From assembly GCA_018266435.1 (NCBI GenBank), contig JAFEAL010000012.1, positions 85,700 through 149,699 on the forward strand: 64,000 bases of DNA, in the 5' to 3' direction. The notes under the pieces are model-generated. The model did not search any database. It had not been told where the DNA came from and worked only from the letters and a program-made list of their open reading frames with translations. A program made the translations under genes and the position numbers. Numbering within the stretch: position 1 is the first letter of the stretch; every line of letters starts with the position of its first letter. This DNA comes from Bacteroidota bacterium. Its GTDB lineage: Bacteria; Bacteroidota; Bacteroidia; Cytophagales; Cyclobacteriaceae. This document shows, piece after piece, positions 16,726 through 25,790 of the stretch.

Positions 16726-18063
16726 ATGAAGTCAACGCTTATTCTTAATGCTAAAATCGTAAACGAAGGCAAAGTCTTTGAAAGCGATTTATTAATTAAC
16801 GGGCAACGAATTGAAAAAATAGACAGTGATCTGCAATCACATCGAGCCGATTCTGTTATAGATGCCCAGGATAATTATTTATTGCCCGGTGTTATCGATG
16901 ATCAGGTACATTTCCGCGAACCCGGGTTGACTCACAAAGGCAACATTTTTACTGAGTCAAGGGCAGCGGTGGCCGGAGGTATAACCAGCTACATGGAAAT
17001 GCCCAACACAGTGCCGCCTGTTTTTACCCAAGCGTTACTGGAAGATAAATACCGTATTGCTTCTAAAAACTCGTTGGCCAATTATTCTTTTTTCATGGGC
17101 AGCAGCAACAATAACCTGGAGGAAGTGCTGAAGACCGATTTGAAAAATGTATGCGGACTAAAAATTTTTATGGGATCGTCCACCGGTAATTTGTTGGTTG
17201 ATGACCCAAAAACGGTAGAAGGATTTTTTTCAAAATTCCCCGGACTGATTGCGGCTCACTGCGAGCACGAACCCACTATCAGAAAAAATAATGAAGAGTG
17301 GAAAAATAAATTTGGAGAAGACGTTCCCATTCAAGAACACCAGAACATCCGCAGCGAAGACGCATGCTACCGCTCGTCATCATTTGCGGTTGACTTAGCC
17401 AAAAAATTTGGGACTAAACTGCATATTCTTCACATTTCTACAGCCAAAGAGATTTCATTGTTTGATAATTCCATTCCTTTAGAGAAAAAGAAAATCACGG
17501 CCGAAGCTTGTGTTCACCATTTGTGGTTCAACGAAAAAGATTATGAAAAACTTGGCACCAAAATCAAATGGAACCCGGCCATTAAAACGGAAAAAGACCA
17601 ACACGCTATTTTTCAAGCCGTGCTGGATAACCACATTGATGTAGTTGCCACGGATCACGCGCCACACACCCTTGAAGAGAAAAATAATTCTTATTTCAAA
17701 GCACCCTCTGGCGGGCCATTGGTACAGCATAGCCTGGTCGCGCTGCTGGAATTTTATCATCAGAAAAAAATTTCATTAGAAAAAATTGTAGAGAAAATGA
17801 GCCACCATCCATCCATCTTGTTTCAGATTCAGGATCGGGGCTTTATTCGCGAAGGTTATTTTGCTGATTTAGTTTTGGTTGACCTCCATCGGCCGTGGGT
17901 GGTAAGTAAAGAAAATATATTGGCTAAGTGTGGCTGGTCGCCATTTGAGGGGCAACGTTTCAGTTCCTCGGTCATGAAAACCTGGGTATCGGGAAATATG
18001 GTTTATGCTGATGGAAAAATTATGGAGACAAGCCCGGGCTTGCGGTTACAGTTTTCGAGGTAA
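16726..18063 (+). CDS. pyrC: Dihydroorotase (class I, amidohydrolase family)
   Basis: 445-residue amidohydrolase assigned as dihydroorotase, which cyclises carbamoyl aspartate in pyrimidine synthesis. Signatures: LLPGVIDDQVHFREPGLTHK, EMPNTVPP, IAAHCEHEP, LHILHISTAKE and VVATDHAPHTLEEK. The usual HxH metal pair reads QVH, so the first histidine is replaced by glutamine; the other His and Asp ligands are present. The longest frame adds 19 codons from 16669, but the ATG at 16726 gives MKSTLILNAKIVNEGK and fits the promoter. tRNA-His lies 60 bp downstream. Confidence 0.9.
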   Translation: MKSTLILNAKIVNEGKVFESDLLINGQRIEKIDSDLQSHRADSVIDAQDNYLLPGVIDDQVHFREPGLTHKGNIFTESRAAVAGGITSYMEMPNTVPPVFTQALLEDKYRIASKNSLANYSFFMGSSNNNLEEVLKTDLKNVCGLKIFMGSSTGNLLVDDPKTVEGFFSKFPGLIAAHCEHEPTIRKNNEEWKNKFGEDVPIQEHQNIRSEDACYRSSSFAVDLAKKFGTKLHILHISTAKEISLFDNSIPLEKKKITAEACVHHLWFNEKDYEKLGTKIKWNPAIKTEKDQHAIFQAVLDNHIDVVATDHAPHTLEEKNNSYFKAPSGGPLVQHSLVALLEFYHQKKISLEKIVEKMSHHPSILFQIQDRGFIREGYFADLVLVDLHRPWVVSKENILAKCGWSPFEGQRFSSSVMKTWVSGNMVYADGKIMETSPGLRLQFSR

Positions 18064-18123
18064 CTTTTGCAATTTCATCTGCGCCTGTTACCTTTGCAAT
18101 CCCTTGTCGTAAAAAGGGAAAAT

Positions 18124-18198
18124 GGCGGGCATAGCTCAGTTGGTTAGAGCATCAGATTGTGATTCTGAGGGTCGTGGGTTCGAGCCCCATTGCTCGCC
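18124..18198 (+). tRNA. tRNA-His (GTG anticodon)
   Basis: A complete cloverleaf folds by eye. G-1 at 18124 is encoded and can pair with C73, the acceptor stem is GCGGGCA/TGCTCGC, the D arm is GCTC...GAGC, the anticodon stem TCAGA/TCTGA holds loop TTGTGAT with anticodon GTG, and the T arm is GTGGG/CCCAT with loop TTCGAGC. The extra G-1:C73 pair is the identity element of histidine tRNA. The CCA end is not encoded. Confidence 0.97.
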
Positions 18199-18200
18199 CT

Positions 18201-18231
18201 AAAAGCCTCGACTTAATCCGTTGAGGCTTTT
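18201..18231 (+). terminator. Terminator of tRNA-His
   Basis: AAAAGCCTC at 18201-18209 pairs with GAGGCTTTT at about 18222-18230 and is followed by a T-rich tract, directly after the tRNA 3' end. The 12-nt loop region can form little additional pairing. Confidence 0.75.
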
Positions 18232-18234
18232 TAT

Positions 18235-18501
18235 TTGTATACGATTTTTACGTTTACAATTTACAATCTGAAAAAAGACGGATCATTCGACATCAGTCAA
18301 ACTAATGGTGTAATCAATCACCTGAAAAAGTACAATGAAGGTTGCGAAAAACTACACGCGTAAATGATGCCCAAGAAATTGTATTGGCACACAGAGGTAA
18401 ACTCATATTCGCAGGTATTTAAACAGGAGAAGATCAAGAATTTTAAATCAGCAAAAAGAACCATTGAATTGGAGCGAGATCAAGCGGGCACCTCGGCTTA
18501 G
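18235..18501 (+). pseudogene. Decayed GIY-YIG endonuclease-like gene beside tRNA-His
   Basis: One frame carries two halves of a small UvrC/GIY-YIG-type protein broken by an in-frame TAA at 18361-18363. The first half reads LYTIFTFTIYNLKKDGSFDI, then NGVINHLKKYNEGCEKLHA. The second, after the stop, reads KKLYWHTEVNSYSQVFKQE, then KIKNFKSAKRTIELERDQA. This matches the order YxYIL..KDGSYYIG..N.L..RL..HN.G, then PWKL, then RSEA..xEKxIKxxKSRK of these proteins. The YIG element has become FDIS and the expected arginine in NRL is His, so the active site is lost as well. The following 170 bp to 18671 hold no gene; an imperfect hairpin with a T-run lies at about 18626-18665. Confidence 0.65.
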
Positions 18502-18671
18502 TCACAACGATGCTCGGCTTCAAAGGCCGGAATTCGCGCTCCATTGCTTACGCGCACTCCAAATTCTTTGAGACTGTTTTTTGCTTTACTGAAAGAGGAT
18601 AGGCAATGGCAGATCCTTTTTAAAGAATAAGAGAGCAGTGAAAAATTTCACCACCCTCTTTTTTTCTACGG

Positions 18672-21600
18672 TTAAGGTTCTTTAATAAACTCATCATACG
18701 TCTTCATGGGCACTTGGGCAAATTTTCCTTTTTCAGGACTTAGAAGGGGAGTGAGTTTTTTCAGTTCTTTATCTTTTATTTTTTTTAAGTCAGCTTTTGC
18801 GTTGGTATAACGGGTTTCAATTGCCTCCAGGTTATTCACCTCGGCATTATTAGGTTTATAAAAACTTTGGGCCACCTTGGCGTATAGTTCGGCCATTTTT
18901 TCTCTAAGCTGAGGTTCCGCTGTTCCTACATAGTTATCGCCTTTTGTCACTACCAATGTTTCTTTCAGCGCAGTCAGTTGTGCAATCAGCGGGGCAACTG
19001 CCTTCGCATTTGCTGCGCTTTTTCCTTTTACTCCTTCAGCTGCTTTTAGTGTTTCATCAATTTCATAAACAGTATATGCCAGTTCTTGCGACATGTTATA
19101 CAATTTTCTAGTTGCTTCTTCTTGCAATTTACGGTCAGCCAGGGGCACGTCTGACTTAGGATCATATTGAACTACGATGTCTTGGGTGTAAGTATCCTTT
19201 CCTTTTCGAATAACTACTTTGTAAGTGCCTGCGGGTACACGTGGCGTAATGAATCCTCCAAGGGCAAATGTTTTAGCCGTAGCCATCTTGGGTGGTTTCG
19301 TGCTGAAATTCCAATCGATCACATTAATACCTTTTGATTTGCCGGGTCCCATTTCGGTGATTTTATTTCCATTAACATCCTGAATTTCCATCGTCATTTT
19401 CCCCAGGGTATGCCGCTTTTTTAAGTAATAAATAATACGTGCTGCTGTGCTTGGGTTTTCGCCTACAAATTGTGTTTCGGTGCTATTGCCTCCAAATCCG
19501 TTCTCTTCGGGAATGATAGCCGGTTTTGAGGTGAAGAAATACAAGTCTTTGTTCATGTTTTCTTCCGTCAGTTCACGCAGCGGGCTGATGTTGTCAATGA
19601 TTACAATGCCACGACCGTGTGTAGCGATTACCAGGTCGTTGGTTTTTTTGTGCAGTTCAATGTAGTGCACATTGGCTGAGGGCATGTTGTTAGTGAATTT
19701 ATACCAGTTTTTACCTCCGTTGAGCGTGATGTACAACCCAAACTCAGTACCCAGAAACAATAGGTTTTCATTCACATAATCTTCTTGAATGTTGCGTGCG
19801 AAACCATAAATTTCAGGGGTAACAATAGATTTCCAGGTTTGGCCAAAGTCAGTGGTTTTGTAAACGTACGTATTCATATCACCGGTTTGGTAACCTGTAA
19901 GCACAGCATACGCGTATGCTTTATTGAATACACTTGCTTCAATGTGGTAAACCATGGTTCCTTTGGGTACGCCTGGAACATTGGCAATCAGGTTAGTCCA
20001 GGTTTTACCACCGTCTTTAGTGAGTTGCAGGTTACCGTCATCGGTTCCCGCCCATATCACATTTTCATCTAAAGGCGATTCGGCTATGGTAAAAATCGTG
20101 CAGTGGTTTTCGGCACCCGAGTTGTCGCGCGAAAGCCCACCTGAGGTTTCCTGGTTTTGTTTGGCCGGATCGTTGGTGGTCAAATCAGGAGAAATTTTTG
20201 TCCAGTTTTCGCCCATATCTTCTGAGCGATGCACATATTGGCTGCCCATGTAGAAGCGGTCAGGTTTATTGGGACTGATGGCCATAGCCGCATTCCAGTT
20301 GAAACGGAGTTTGTGTTTAGCATCCATCTCACCCTTTTCGGCAAGTGGTTGAATGGTTTTGGCCTGATCTTTGGCCGGATCAAAACGCCAGACATTTTCA
20401 GCGCCTTGCATTTCAGAGTAAATCAGTTTTTTTGTCGGATGGGGATATACGCGATATCCATCGCCATACCCCACACGGTGCCAATCGCTGGCTTCAATTC
20501 CTCCCGGTGATTTAGAAGGACCGTACCAACAACCATTGTCTTGCAACCCTCCGTAAACATGGTAAGGCTCTTCATTATCAACACTGACGTGATAGAACTG
20601 GCACACGGGCATATTTTCAACAATCTCCAGAGTGGTTCCGCCATCCCATGAGCGGTAAATGCCCCCATCGGTTGCGGCATACATACGGTCAGAATTGTTG
20701 ATGTCAAAAACTACATCGTGCACATCGGAGTGGTTAGGCCCCAGGTTTTTAAATGTCTTTCCACCATCGCGCGAAATGGAACCCATCAATCCTGCTTTTA
20801 CGACTACCTCCGGATTTCGTGGATCAACTTCGATGCGCGAAAAATAAAATGGGCGAACAACAATGCCAAAATCATTATTGAGTTGCTTCCAACTTACACC
20901 TGCATCATCGCTGCGGTACAAGCCCTTGTCTTGGTCTTGCTCAGACTCGATGACGGTGTATAAAATCTTTGAGTTAGAAGGGGCCACAGCAATCGCGAGT
21001 CTTCCTAGTTTCCCTTTTGGGAAACCGTTGTGGATTTTGGCAAATGTTTTTCCTCCGTCCGTAGATTTATACAGGGCACTTTTGGTGCCCCCGGAACTAA
21101 ATGACCACGGTTGTCTTCTAAATTCCCAGAAAGAGCAATACACAATATTGGGATCTTTGGGGTCGAGCGTCAAGTCGCTGCAGCCGGTAGTTTTATCCAC
21201 GTATAAAATTTTATTCCAGGATTTTCCACCATCAATAGTTTTGTATAAGCCGCGTTCTTCGCTGTCATTCCAAAGCGGCCCCAGCACGGCTACATAGACT
21301 TCCTTTGGGTTTTTAGGATTGACTTGAATGCCAGCAATCCGTTCTGATTTTTCAAAGCCCACTTTAATCCAGTTGGTGCCTCCATCTACAGTTTTGTATA
21401 ATCCATCACCCACTGACACACTGTTCCGTGTCCAGGTTTCACCGGTTCCTACCCACACGGTATTATCAGGATCTGAAGGATCAATTTCTACTGCCCCGAT
21501 GGATTGGCAGTATTCATCAAAAATGGGATTGAAGGTGGCTCCGCCATTCACACTTTTCCAAACACCACCGCCCGCAGTGCCCGCATAAATAATGCGGTCA

Positions 21601-21782
21601 TTGGAGGGGTGAAGTTCAAGGTCGGTGATGCGCCCGCTCATCAATGCGGGGCCAATGTGACGGGCTTTTAAATCGCCAAACAGTTCTTTGCCCTTGGTGA
21701 CGGCATCTTTAATTGGGTCTTGAGCCCAGGTTTGGAGGCTGAACAGAGAAAGGAGAATCAAGAACATTCTTTTCATCATCAT
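18672..21782 (-). CDS. Large secreted BNR/sortilin-type beta-propeller protein
   Basis: 1036-residue secreted protein. A signal peptide (MKRMFLILLSLFSLQTWAQ) precedes about 700 residues of BNR/Asp-box beta-propeller repeats, seen as recurring SxDGGxTW variants: SVNGGATF, TVDGGTNW, TIDGGKSW, STDGGKTF, SDDAGVSW, TKDGGKTW, TTDFGQTW and TLNGGKNW. The C-terminal third has a predicted beta-sandwich (MTMEIQDVNGNKITEMG, TPRVPAGTYKVVIRKG) and a helical tail rich in Lys and Ala. Such WD40/YVTN/BNR-like proteins are common in Bacteroidota, often labelled glycosyl hydrolase without evidence of activity; no catalytic residues can be assigned. Three consecutive ATGs (21782, 21779, 21776) could serve as start. 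A terminator lies upstream, so it is transcribed separately from the LolA-like gene. Confidence 0.88.
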   Translation of the reverse strand: MMMKRMFLILLSLFSLQTWAQDPIKDAVTKGKELFGDLKARHIGPALMSGRITDLELHPSNDRIIYAGTAGGGVWKSVNGGATFNPIFDEYCQSIGAVEIDPSDPDNTVWVGTGETWTRNSVSVGDGLYKTVDGGTNWIKVGFEKSERIAGIQVNPKNPKEVYVAVLGPLWNDSEERGLYKTIDGGKSWNKILYVDKTTGCSDLTLDPKDPNIVYCSFWEFRRQPWSFSSGGTKSALYKSTDGGKTFAKIHNGFPKGKLGRLAIAVAPSNSKILYTVIESEQDQDKGLYRSDDAGVSWKQLNNDFGIVVRPFYFSRIEVDPRNPEVVVKAGLMGSISRDGGKTFKNLGPNHSDVHDVVFDINNSDRMYAATDGGIYRSWDGGTTLEIVENMPVCQFYHVSVDNEEPYHVYGGLQDNGCWYGPSKSPGGIEASDWHRVGYGDGYRVYPHPTKKLIYSEMQGAENVWRFDPAKDQAKTIQPLAEKGEMDAKHKLRFNWNAAMAISPNKPDRFYMGSQYVHRSEDMGENWTKISPDLTTNDPAKQNQETSGGLSRDNSGAENHCTIFTIAESPLDENVIWAGTDDGNLQLTKDGGKTWTNLIANVPGVPKGTMVYHIEASVFNKAYAYAVLTGYQTGDMNTYVYKTTDFGQTWKSIVTPEIYGFARNIQEDYVNENLLFLGTEFGLYITLNGGKNWYKFTNNMPSANVHYIELHKKTNDLVIATHGRGIVIIDNISPLRELTEENMNKDLYFFTSKPAIIPEENGFGGNSTETQFVGENPSTAARIIYYLKKRHTLGKMTMEIQDVNGNKITEMGPGKSKGINVIDWNFSTKPPKMATAKTFALGGFITPRVPAGTYKVVIRKGKDTYTQDIVVQYDPKSDVPLADRKLQEEATRKLYNMSQELAYTVYEIDETLKAAEGVKGKSAANAKAVAPLIAQLTALKETLVVTKGDNYVGTAEPQLREKMAELYAKVAQSFYKPNNAEVNNLEAIETRYTNAKADLKKIKDKELKKLTPLLSPEKGKFAQVPMKTYDEFIKEP

Positions 21783-21799
21783 TATTTTTTCTGGTTAAA

Positions 21800-21831
21800 C
21801 AAAAAACACGGCTTTGCAATACGCAAAGCCG
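21800..21831 (-). terminator. Rho-independent terminator downstream of the LolA-like gene
   Basis: A perfect 9-bp stem (CGGCTTTGC, loop AATAC on the plus strand, GCAAAGCCG) at 21809-21831 is followed on the minus strand by TGTTTTTTGTTT. It isolates the gene at 21872-22621 from the BNR-repeat gene. Confidence 0.8.
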
Positions 21832-21871
21832 AGTCGCTAAAAAATATAATACTTATGTCATTCTTTTGCAC

Positions 21872-22621
21872 TCAGTTTTCCTTAGGCATAACAAAAATGG
21901 AAGGATCAACTTTGGGGTTCAGTTCAATCTTGCTGATGGTGAGAGTCTGGCTGCCCTTGTCTTTTATGCCTTGTGCAAGAGAGAATGGAAACATCAATCC
22001 GTCTACGTCTTGGTAATCACTCATTTTATTTTGTTGGATTGCTCCTTTCATCTGCCCTGTTTTTATTTCTTGCTCTATTACCAGTGGAACAAAGTTTTCT
22101 GAATCAAAATAATAGTAAACAATATTCTCCGCTTCTTTGCCGTCAACCATGATAGGTTTTTTGGTCAGTTTAATTTTAAATGTCTGGGCACCATCAATGG
22201 TTTCTTTGCCCAAGAGTTCTGCCTTCAACCCTCTTTCTTTGTAGGTCAGAAACGGATCAGGAAATTCACCGATGTCTTTTTTGAAATTTTCGGTAGTTTC
22301 CGCGTCACTTTTTTCGGCTTTCATGTTCACGAAATTGGTTGACCAGAGGGTTGTTCCATCGTAAACGCCTTGTTTAATGTCTTTCCCCTGAAAATTGATG
22401 GACGTAGCTTGGCGGCCGTCTTTCAGTTGGGTTATCACAATAGGTATTTCTATGCCTCCTTGATTTGCTTTGGCTGACATTTTTATACCCTGCAATGCTT
22501 TCCATTTTTCCATGCCACCCGTATTTTCAAAATACTTAGCAATGATTTCATCTACCGTTTGGGCCTTTGCCACGGTAAAACTGGCTATTGTTAAGAGTGC
22601 TAGTACGAATTTGTATTTCAT
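21872..22621 (-). CDS. Outer membrane lipoprotein-sorting (LolA-like) protein
   Basis: 249-residue periplasmic protein with a signal peptide (MKYKFVLALLTIASFTVAKAQ). The mature part has the LolA/LolB-like unclosed beta-barrel pattern: an opening helix TVDEIIAKYFENTGGMEKW, then long antiparallel strands such as QLKDGRQATSINFQG, TFKIKLTKKPI, NIVYYYFDSENFVPL and SDYQDVDGLMFPF. Proteins of this type in Bacteroidota are annotated as outer membrane lipoprotein-sorting proteins, but a real role in lipoprotein transport is unproven. The upstream neighbour on the same strand is a LolC/E-type permease, 87 bp away, a suggestive pairing. It ends in a strong terminator. Confidence 0.75.
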   Translation of the reverse strand: MKYKFVLALLTIASFTVAKAQTVDEIIAKYFENTGGMEKWKALQGIKMSAKANQGGIEIPIVITQLKDGRQATSINFQGKDIKQGVYDGTTLWSTNFVNMKAEKSDAETTENFKKDIGEFPDPFLTYKERGLKAELLGKETIDGAQTFKIKLTKKPIMVDGKEAENIVYYYFDSENFVPLVIEQEIKTGQMKGAIQQNKMSDYQDVDGLMFPFSLAQGIKDKGSQTLTISKIELNPKVDPSIFVMPKEN

Positions 22622-22708
22622 AAGAGTTTATTTGTTTGGTTGTGTTAAGACGGTTAGTTGAGCTTTTATGTTGCCGATGGAACTTAAAAATACATTTTTA
22701 ATTTTAAA

Positions 22709-23932
22709 TCATAGCTGCGCAGTTGAGTACGAGCGCGAGGCTAACCGGGCCGGGTAAAACGAGGTCAAAAAGGTAATCATCACGATAACCGAACCGATTG
22801 AAATAAAATCGATCCATTTAATTTTTACCGGGTACGCATTGACTATGGCACTTTCCATGCCCATGCCGATCAGCCCAAATTGGTCTTGTGCCCAGCAGGT
22901 CAATGCCCCTAATAACAAACCTGAAATGGCTCCTGTAAAAGCAATCAATGCCCCTTCGCTTAAAAAGATGGTGTTGATCGTACTTTTTTGAGAACCCATG
23001 GCCATAAGAATAGAAATATCTTTTTTCTTTTCAATGGCCAGCATCATCAGCGAGAAAAAAATATTGATCGAAGCCACAACCGTAAGTAAAGCCATGGATA
23101 CAAAAGTGAACAGCTTTTCAATTTTTACGAGCTTATATAATTCTTTGTGCTGCTCATCATTGGTGAGCACACTATAATCTTTCCCTAATTGGTGCAGGAT
23201 GGCCGCTTTAACTTTCTGCAGATCGCTTGCGCTGTTGATTTTTACTTCAAGCGAAGTACACCGGTTGCCATACCCGGTGAGGTTGCGCACAAACTCGATG
23301 GGCAGCAGTACGTAGCTCTCATCTACATTTTTTTCAATTGAAAACTCGGCTCCGGGTTGAATGCCAGCCACACTGTAAAGTTTAGAAGGATCTACAGTTG
23401 ATGTCTTCGCATTCTTAATATAATATACTTGCAGCGGGTAAAGAGATTCTCCAACCACAACCGAAAGTTGATACCGGATACCACGACCAATGATGGCATA
23501 TTGCCCCAGCGAATCTCTGAATCTTAGTTTCCCCTCAATAATACTTTTGTCAATGCGGTGTTGGTCTAGGAAGTTATCGCTTACTCCTTTCATGGTTATC
23601 ACCATATCAGCATCGCGGTATCGCAAGTACCCGTAATCTTCCAGCACTTCCGTAACAATATCAACCCCTTCTGTGGATTTAATTGTTGAAATCAGCTTTT
23701 CGTCTGCCTCAAATGTTTTTCCTTTCACCAGTTCAATTTTAATTTCCGGATCAAATGAGTTGTTGAGCGAACGGAGTAAATCCTCCAGCCCGTTAAACAC
23801 AGAAAGAACGATGACGAGCGCAGCGGTGGAAAAAGCAATACCCACCATCGACAATATTGAAATGATGTTGATAAAATTTCTTTTTCGTTTGGAAAGGAAA
23901 TACCGCCTGGCCACGAAAAAAGGGAAGTTCAT
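22709..23932 (-). CDS. ABC transporter permease, LolC/LolE-like (FtsX family)
   Basis: 407-residue inner-membrane permease of the FtsX/MacB superfamily. The N-terminus MNFPFFVARRYFLSKRKRN followed by INIISILSMVGIAFSTAALVI is typical of LolC/LolE. A large periplasmic domain (about 45-260) precedes three C-terminal membrane segments (about 275-300, 320-345 and 370-395). In E. coli LolCDE extracts lipoproteins from the inner membrane. The ATPase gene is not in the window. It follows rbfA by 11 bp on the same strand, so the two are probably co-transcribed. Confidence 0.87.
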   Translation of the reverse strand: MNFPFFVARRYFLSKRKRNFINIISILSMVGIAFSTAALVIVLSVFNGLEDLLRSLNNSFDPEIKIELVKGKTFEADEKLISTIKSTEGVDIVTEVLEDYGYLRYRDADMVITMKGVSDNFLDQHRIDKSIIEGKLRFRDSLGQYAIIGRGIRYQLSVVVGESLYPLQVYYIKNAKTSTVDPSKLYSVAGIQPGAEFSIEKNVDESYVLLPIEFVRNLTGYGNRCTSLEVKINSASDLQKVKAAILHQLGKDYSVLTNDEQHKELYKLVKIEKLFTFVSMALLTVVASINIFFSLMMLAIEKKKDISILMAMGSQKSTINTIFLSEGALIAFTGAISGLLLGALTCWAQDQFGLIGMGMESAIVNAYPVKIKWIDFISIGSVIVMITFLTSFYPARLASRSYSTAQL

Positions 23933-23943
23933 GCCAGCGCGGA

Positions 23944-24297
23944 TTATTCTTTGGGTATGTTCAGGTTTTTAATCAAGTCTTCAATACGCTGGGCGTTTTC
24001 TTCTACTTCGTCAATCACAAAAACCAGTTCGGGAATGATGCGTGCCTGGTTGCGGATGCGGTTACCCAGTTCTTTTCTGATTTCACCTTTGTGTGCATTG
24101 AGGCCGGACAATACTACGTTCTTGTCTTTTGCCAGCATCATGCTGATGAATACTTTAGCCACGCTCAGGTCAGGACTCATGCGTACCTCAGCGATGGTTA
24201 CAAAAGCATTTCCAAGGAAATCATTTTTTCTCCTGAAGAAAATATCACTTAATTCTTTTTGAATCAGCCGACCATATTTTTGTTGTCGCAACGTCAC
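23944..24297 (-). CDS. rbfA: Ribosome-binding factor A, GTG start
   Basis: 117-residue KH-like 30S maturation factor. Family signatures are RQQKYGRLIQKELSDIFF at the N-terminus, VTIAEVRMSPDLSVAKVFIS and the C-terminal RIIPELVFVIDEVEENAQRI. The open frame extends 21 codons upstream, but that extension is unlike the family. The GTG at 24297 gives (V)TLRQQKYGR, the expected start, and a full -7 element ends only 4 bases before it, so the transcript is probably leaderless or nearly so. It is followed by the Lol-type permease gene and runs divergently from the membrane-protein gene at 24375. Confidence 0.92.
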   Translation of the reverse strand: MTLRQQKYGRLIQKELSDIFFRRKNDFLGNAFVTIAEVRMSPDLSVAKVFISMMLAKDKNVVLSGLNAHKGEIRKELGNRIRNQARIIPELVFVIDEVEENAQRIEDLIKNLNIPKE

Positions 24298-24301
24298 CGC
24301 A

Positions 24302-24309
24302 CAAAGATA
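24302..24309 (-). promoter_or_regulatory. -7 element of rbfA next to its GTG start
   Basis: TATCTTTG on the minus strand (24309-24302), a full consensus match, ends 4 bases before the GTG start at 24297. A TTG lies 15 bp upstream of it, slightly closer than the usual spacing. Confidence 0.55.
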
Positions 24310-24374
24310 CAAAACTGCATCCAGCAAAAAATCGTGTTCAAAATTTTCACTTATTTGCATGAAAACAACAATCT

Positions 24375-25769
24375 GTGCTTCGTTTTTTCAAATTGAATGA
24401 CCCCTATCGGCTGATAGCCGTTTTGTTGGTTTTGATCGGGTTGAGTCTTCCGCTTTTCATCAGCAGCCGCGCCCTGACTATCCTCGAACTGAAAGACCTG
24501 GTTGTGGGCGAATCGCTCGGCAACAAAATACTGTATGTCCAGTTGATTGACGATACGCCCTGGCTCGCGGCCCGGATTGATCAGTGGGCGTTTTTTTTAT
24601 TTGGACATTCATTGTTAGCCAGGCAGTTGGCTGCCTTATTCATATTATTCTTTCAGGCGGCCTATTTTACTGTTATCCTGATCCGTTATCGGGCTTATAA
24701 CGAAAGCAACTACCTGCCTGCATTGATTTTTGGGATAATCTCTTTTTTTTCTTTTGATCTCCTCGCGCTTTCGCCCGAACTGCTCGCTTCTACTTTTCTG
24801 TTGTTTGCGTTGAGTAATTTATTCCAGGAAATTGAATTTAAAATACAACGGGAGGAAACCGTTTTATACGTGGGGCTTTACCTCGGCATGGCATCGCTTT
24901 TTGTGCTGAGCTATACTGTTTTTCTACCCGGCTCGCTGGTGTTGCTGTTGGTGTATGCCCGGCTCTCGTTTCGCAAGTCATTGTTCCTGATTTTTAGTTT
25001 TTGTATTCCGCACATCATTTTGATTATTCTTTATTTTTTTTACGATGCGTTGCCTCAGTATTTTCAGTATTTCTATGCTCAGAATTTTTTCACCCATGCA
25101 GTTGATTATATTTCAATGAAGTCTCTGCTGGTGCTTGGCAGTGTAGTGTTGATGTATTTAGTTTTTTCTTTAGTCATGCTCAAGCGCGAGGCTCATTTTA
25201 CCCGGTACCAGTCTCAGTTGCTGCAAGTGATGCTGGGCTGGCTGGCATTGGCCGGTATAGAAGTTTTTTTAACAAAGAATTTTTCACCGCGCAGTTTTAT
25301 ATCATTTGTTCCCCCGCTGGCTTACCTGATCAGTCATTATCTTTTGTTAATCCGGAGAAAATGGATTGCCGAGACTATGCTTTTATTTTTTTTGATACTG
25401 ATTATTGCTGTTAGCTCGGCTGCTCGCTTAAAAAAGATTTCGCAAGTGGATTATTCAAAACTAACTGTACCCGCGCCTGCCTACCATTCTATTCAGGGAA
25501 AAAGAATAATAGTATTGGGCACTGATTGGGGGCTGTATCAAACCAATCACCCGGCTACTTATTTTCTAAACTGGGATTTGTCGAAAGAGTACATTGAAAA
25601 CGCTGGTATTTTTCAGCATATCGTATTGATCAACGAATGTTTTGAGCGTGAAAAACCCGAAGTAATCATTGATGAAAGCGGGCTGATGGAAAGAATTTTT
25701 CTGTACAACCCAAAACTGAAAGAGGTATACCTGAAAAAAGAGAGGCTCTATTGGCGAAAATCAGTTTAA
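24375..25769 (+). CDS. Polytopic membrane protein, unknown function (DUF6427-like)
   Basis: 464-residue integral membrane protein with a GTG start (an in-frame TGA lies at 24360-24362). The N-terminus MLRFFKLNDPYRLIAVLLVL is characteristic of a Bacteroidota family often labelled DUF6427; I offer that name with limited confidence. About ten hydrophobic segments fill residues 15-350, for example ALIFGIISFFSFDLLAL and SLFLIFSFCIPHIILIILYF. A soluble C-terminal domain of about 110 residues follows (KRIIVLGTDWGLYQTN, EKPEVIIDESGLMERIF). The overall plan, a multi-span membrane region with a late soluble part, recalls oligosaccharide transferases, but no catalytic motif is evident. It is divergent from rbfA and convergent with gltD. 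Confidence 0.75.
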   Translation: MLRFFKLNDPYRLIAVLLVLIGLSLPLFISSRALTILELKDLVVGESLGNKILYVQLIDDTPWLAARIDQWAFFLFGHSLLARQLAALFILFFQAAYFTVILIRYRAYNESNYLPALIFGIISFFSFDLLALSPELLASTFLLFALSNLFQEIEFKIQREETVLYVGLYLGMASLFVLSYTVFLPGSLVLLLVYARLSFRKSLFLIFSFCIPHIILIILYFFYDALPQYFQYFYAQNFFTHAVDYISMKSLLVLGSVVLMYLVFSLVMLKREAHFTRYQSQLLQVMLGWLALAGIEVFLTKNFSPRSFISFVPPLAYLISHYLLLIRRKWIAETMLLFFLILIIAVSSAARLKKISQVDYSKLTVPAPAYHSIQGKRIIVLGTDWGLYQTNHPATYFLNWDLSKEYIENAGIFQHIVLINECFEREKPEVIIDESGLMERIFLYNPKLKEVYLKKERLYWRKSV

Positions 25770-25790
25770 AAATTACCGGTTTACAAGCTG

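Noticed and set aside
18626-18665. Hairpin with T-run downstream of the GIY-YIG remnant
   Set aside because: The stem has an internal mismatched section and the T-run faces the plus strand, where only the pseudogene lies upstream; too weak to call a terminator.
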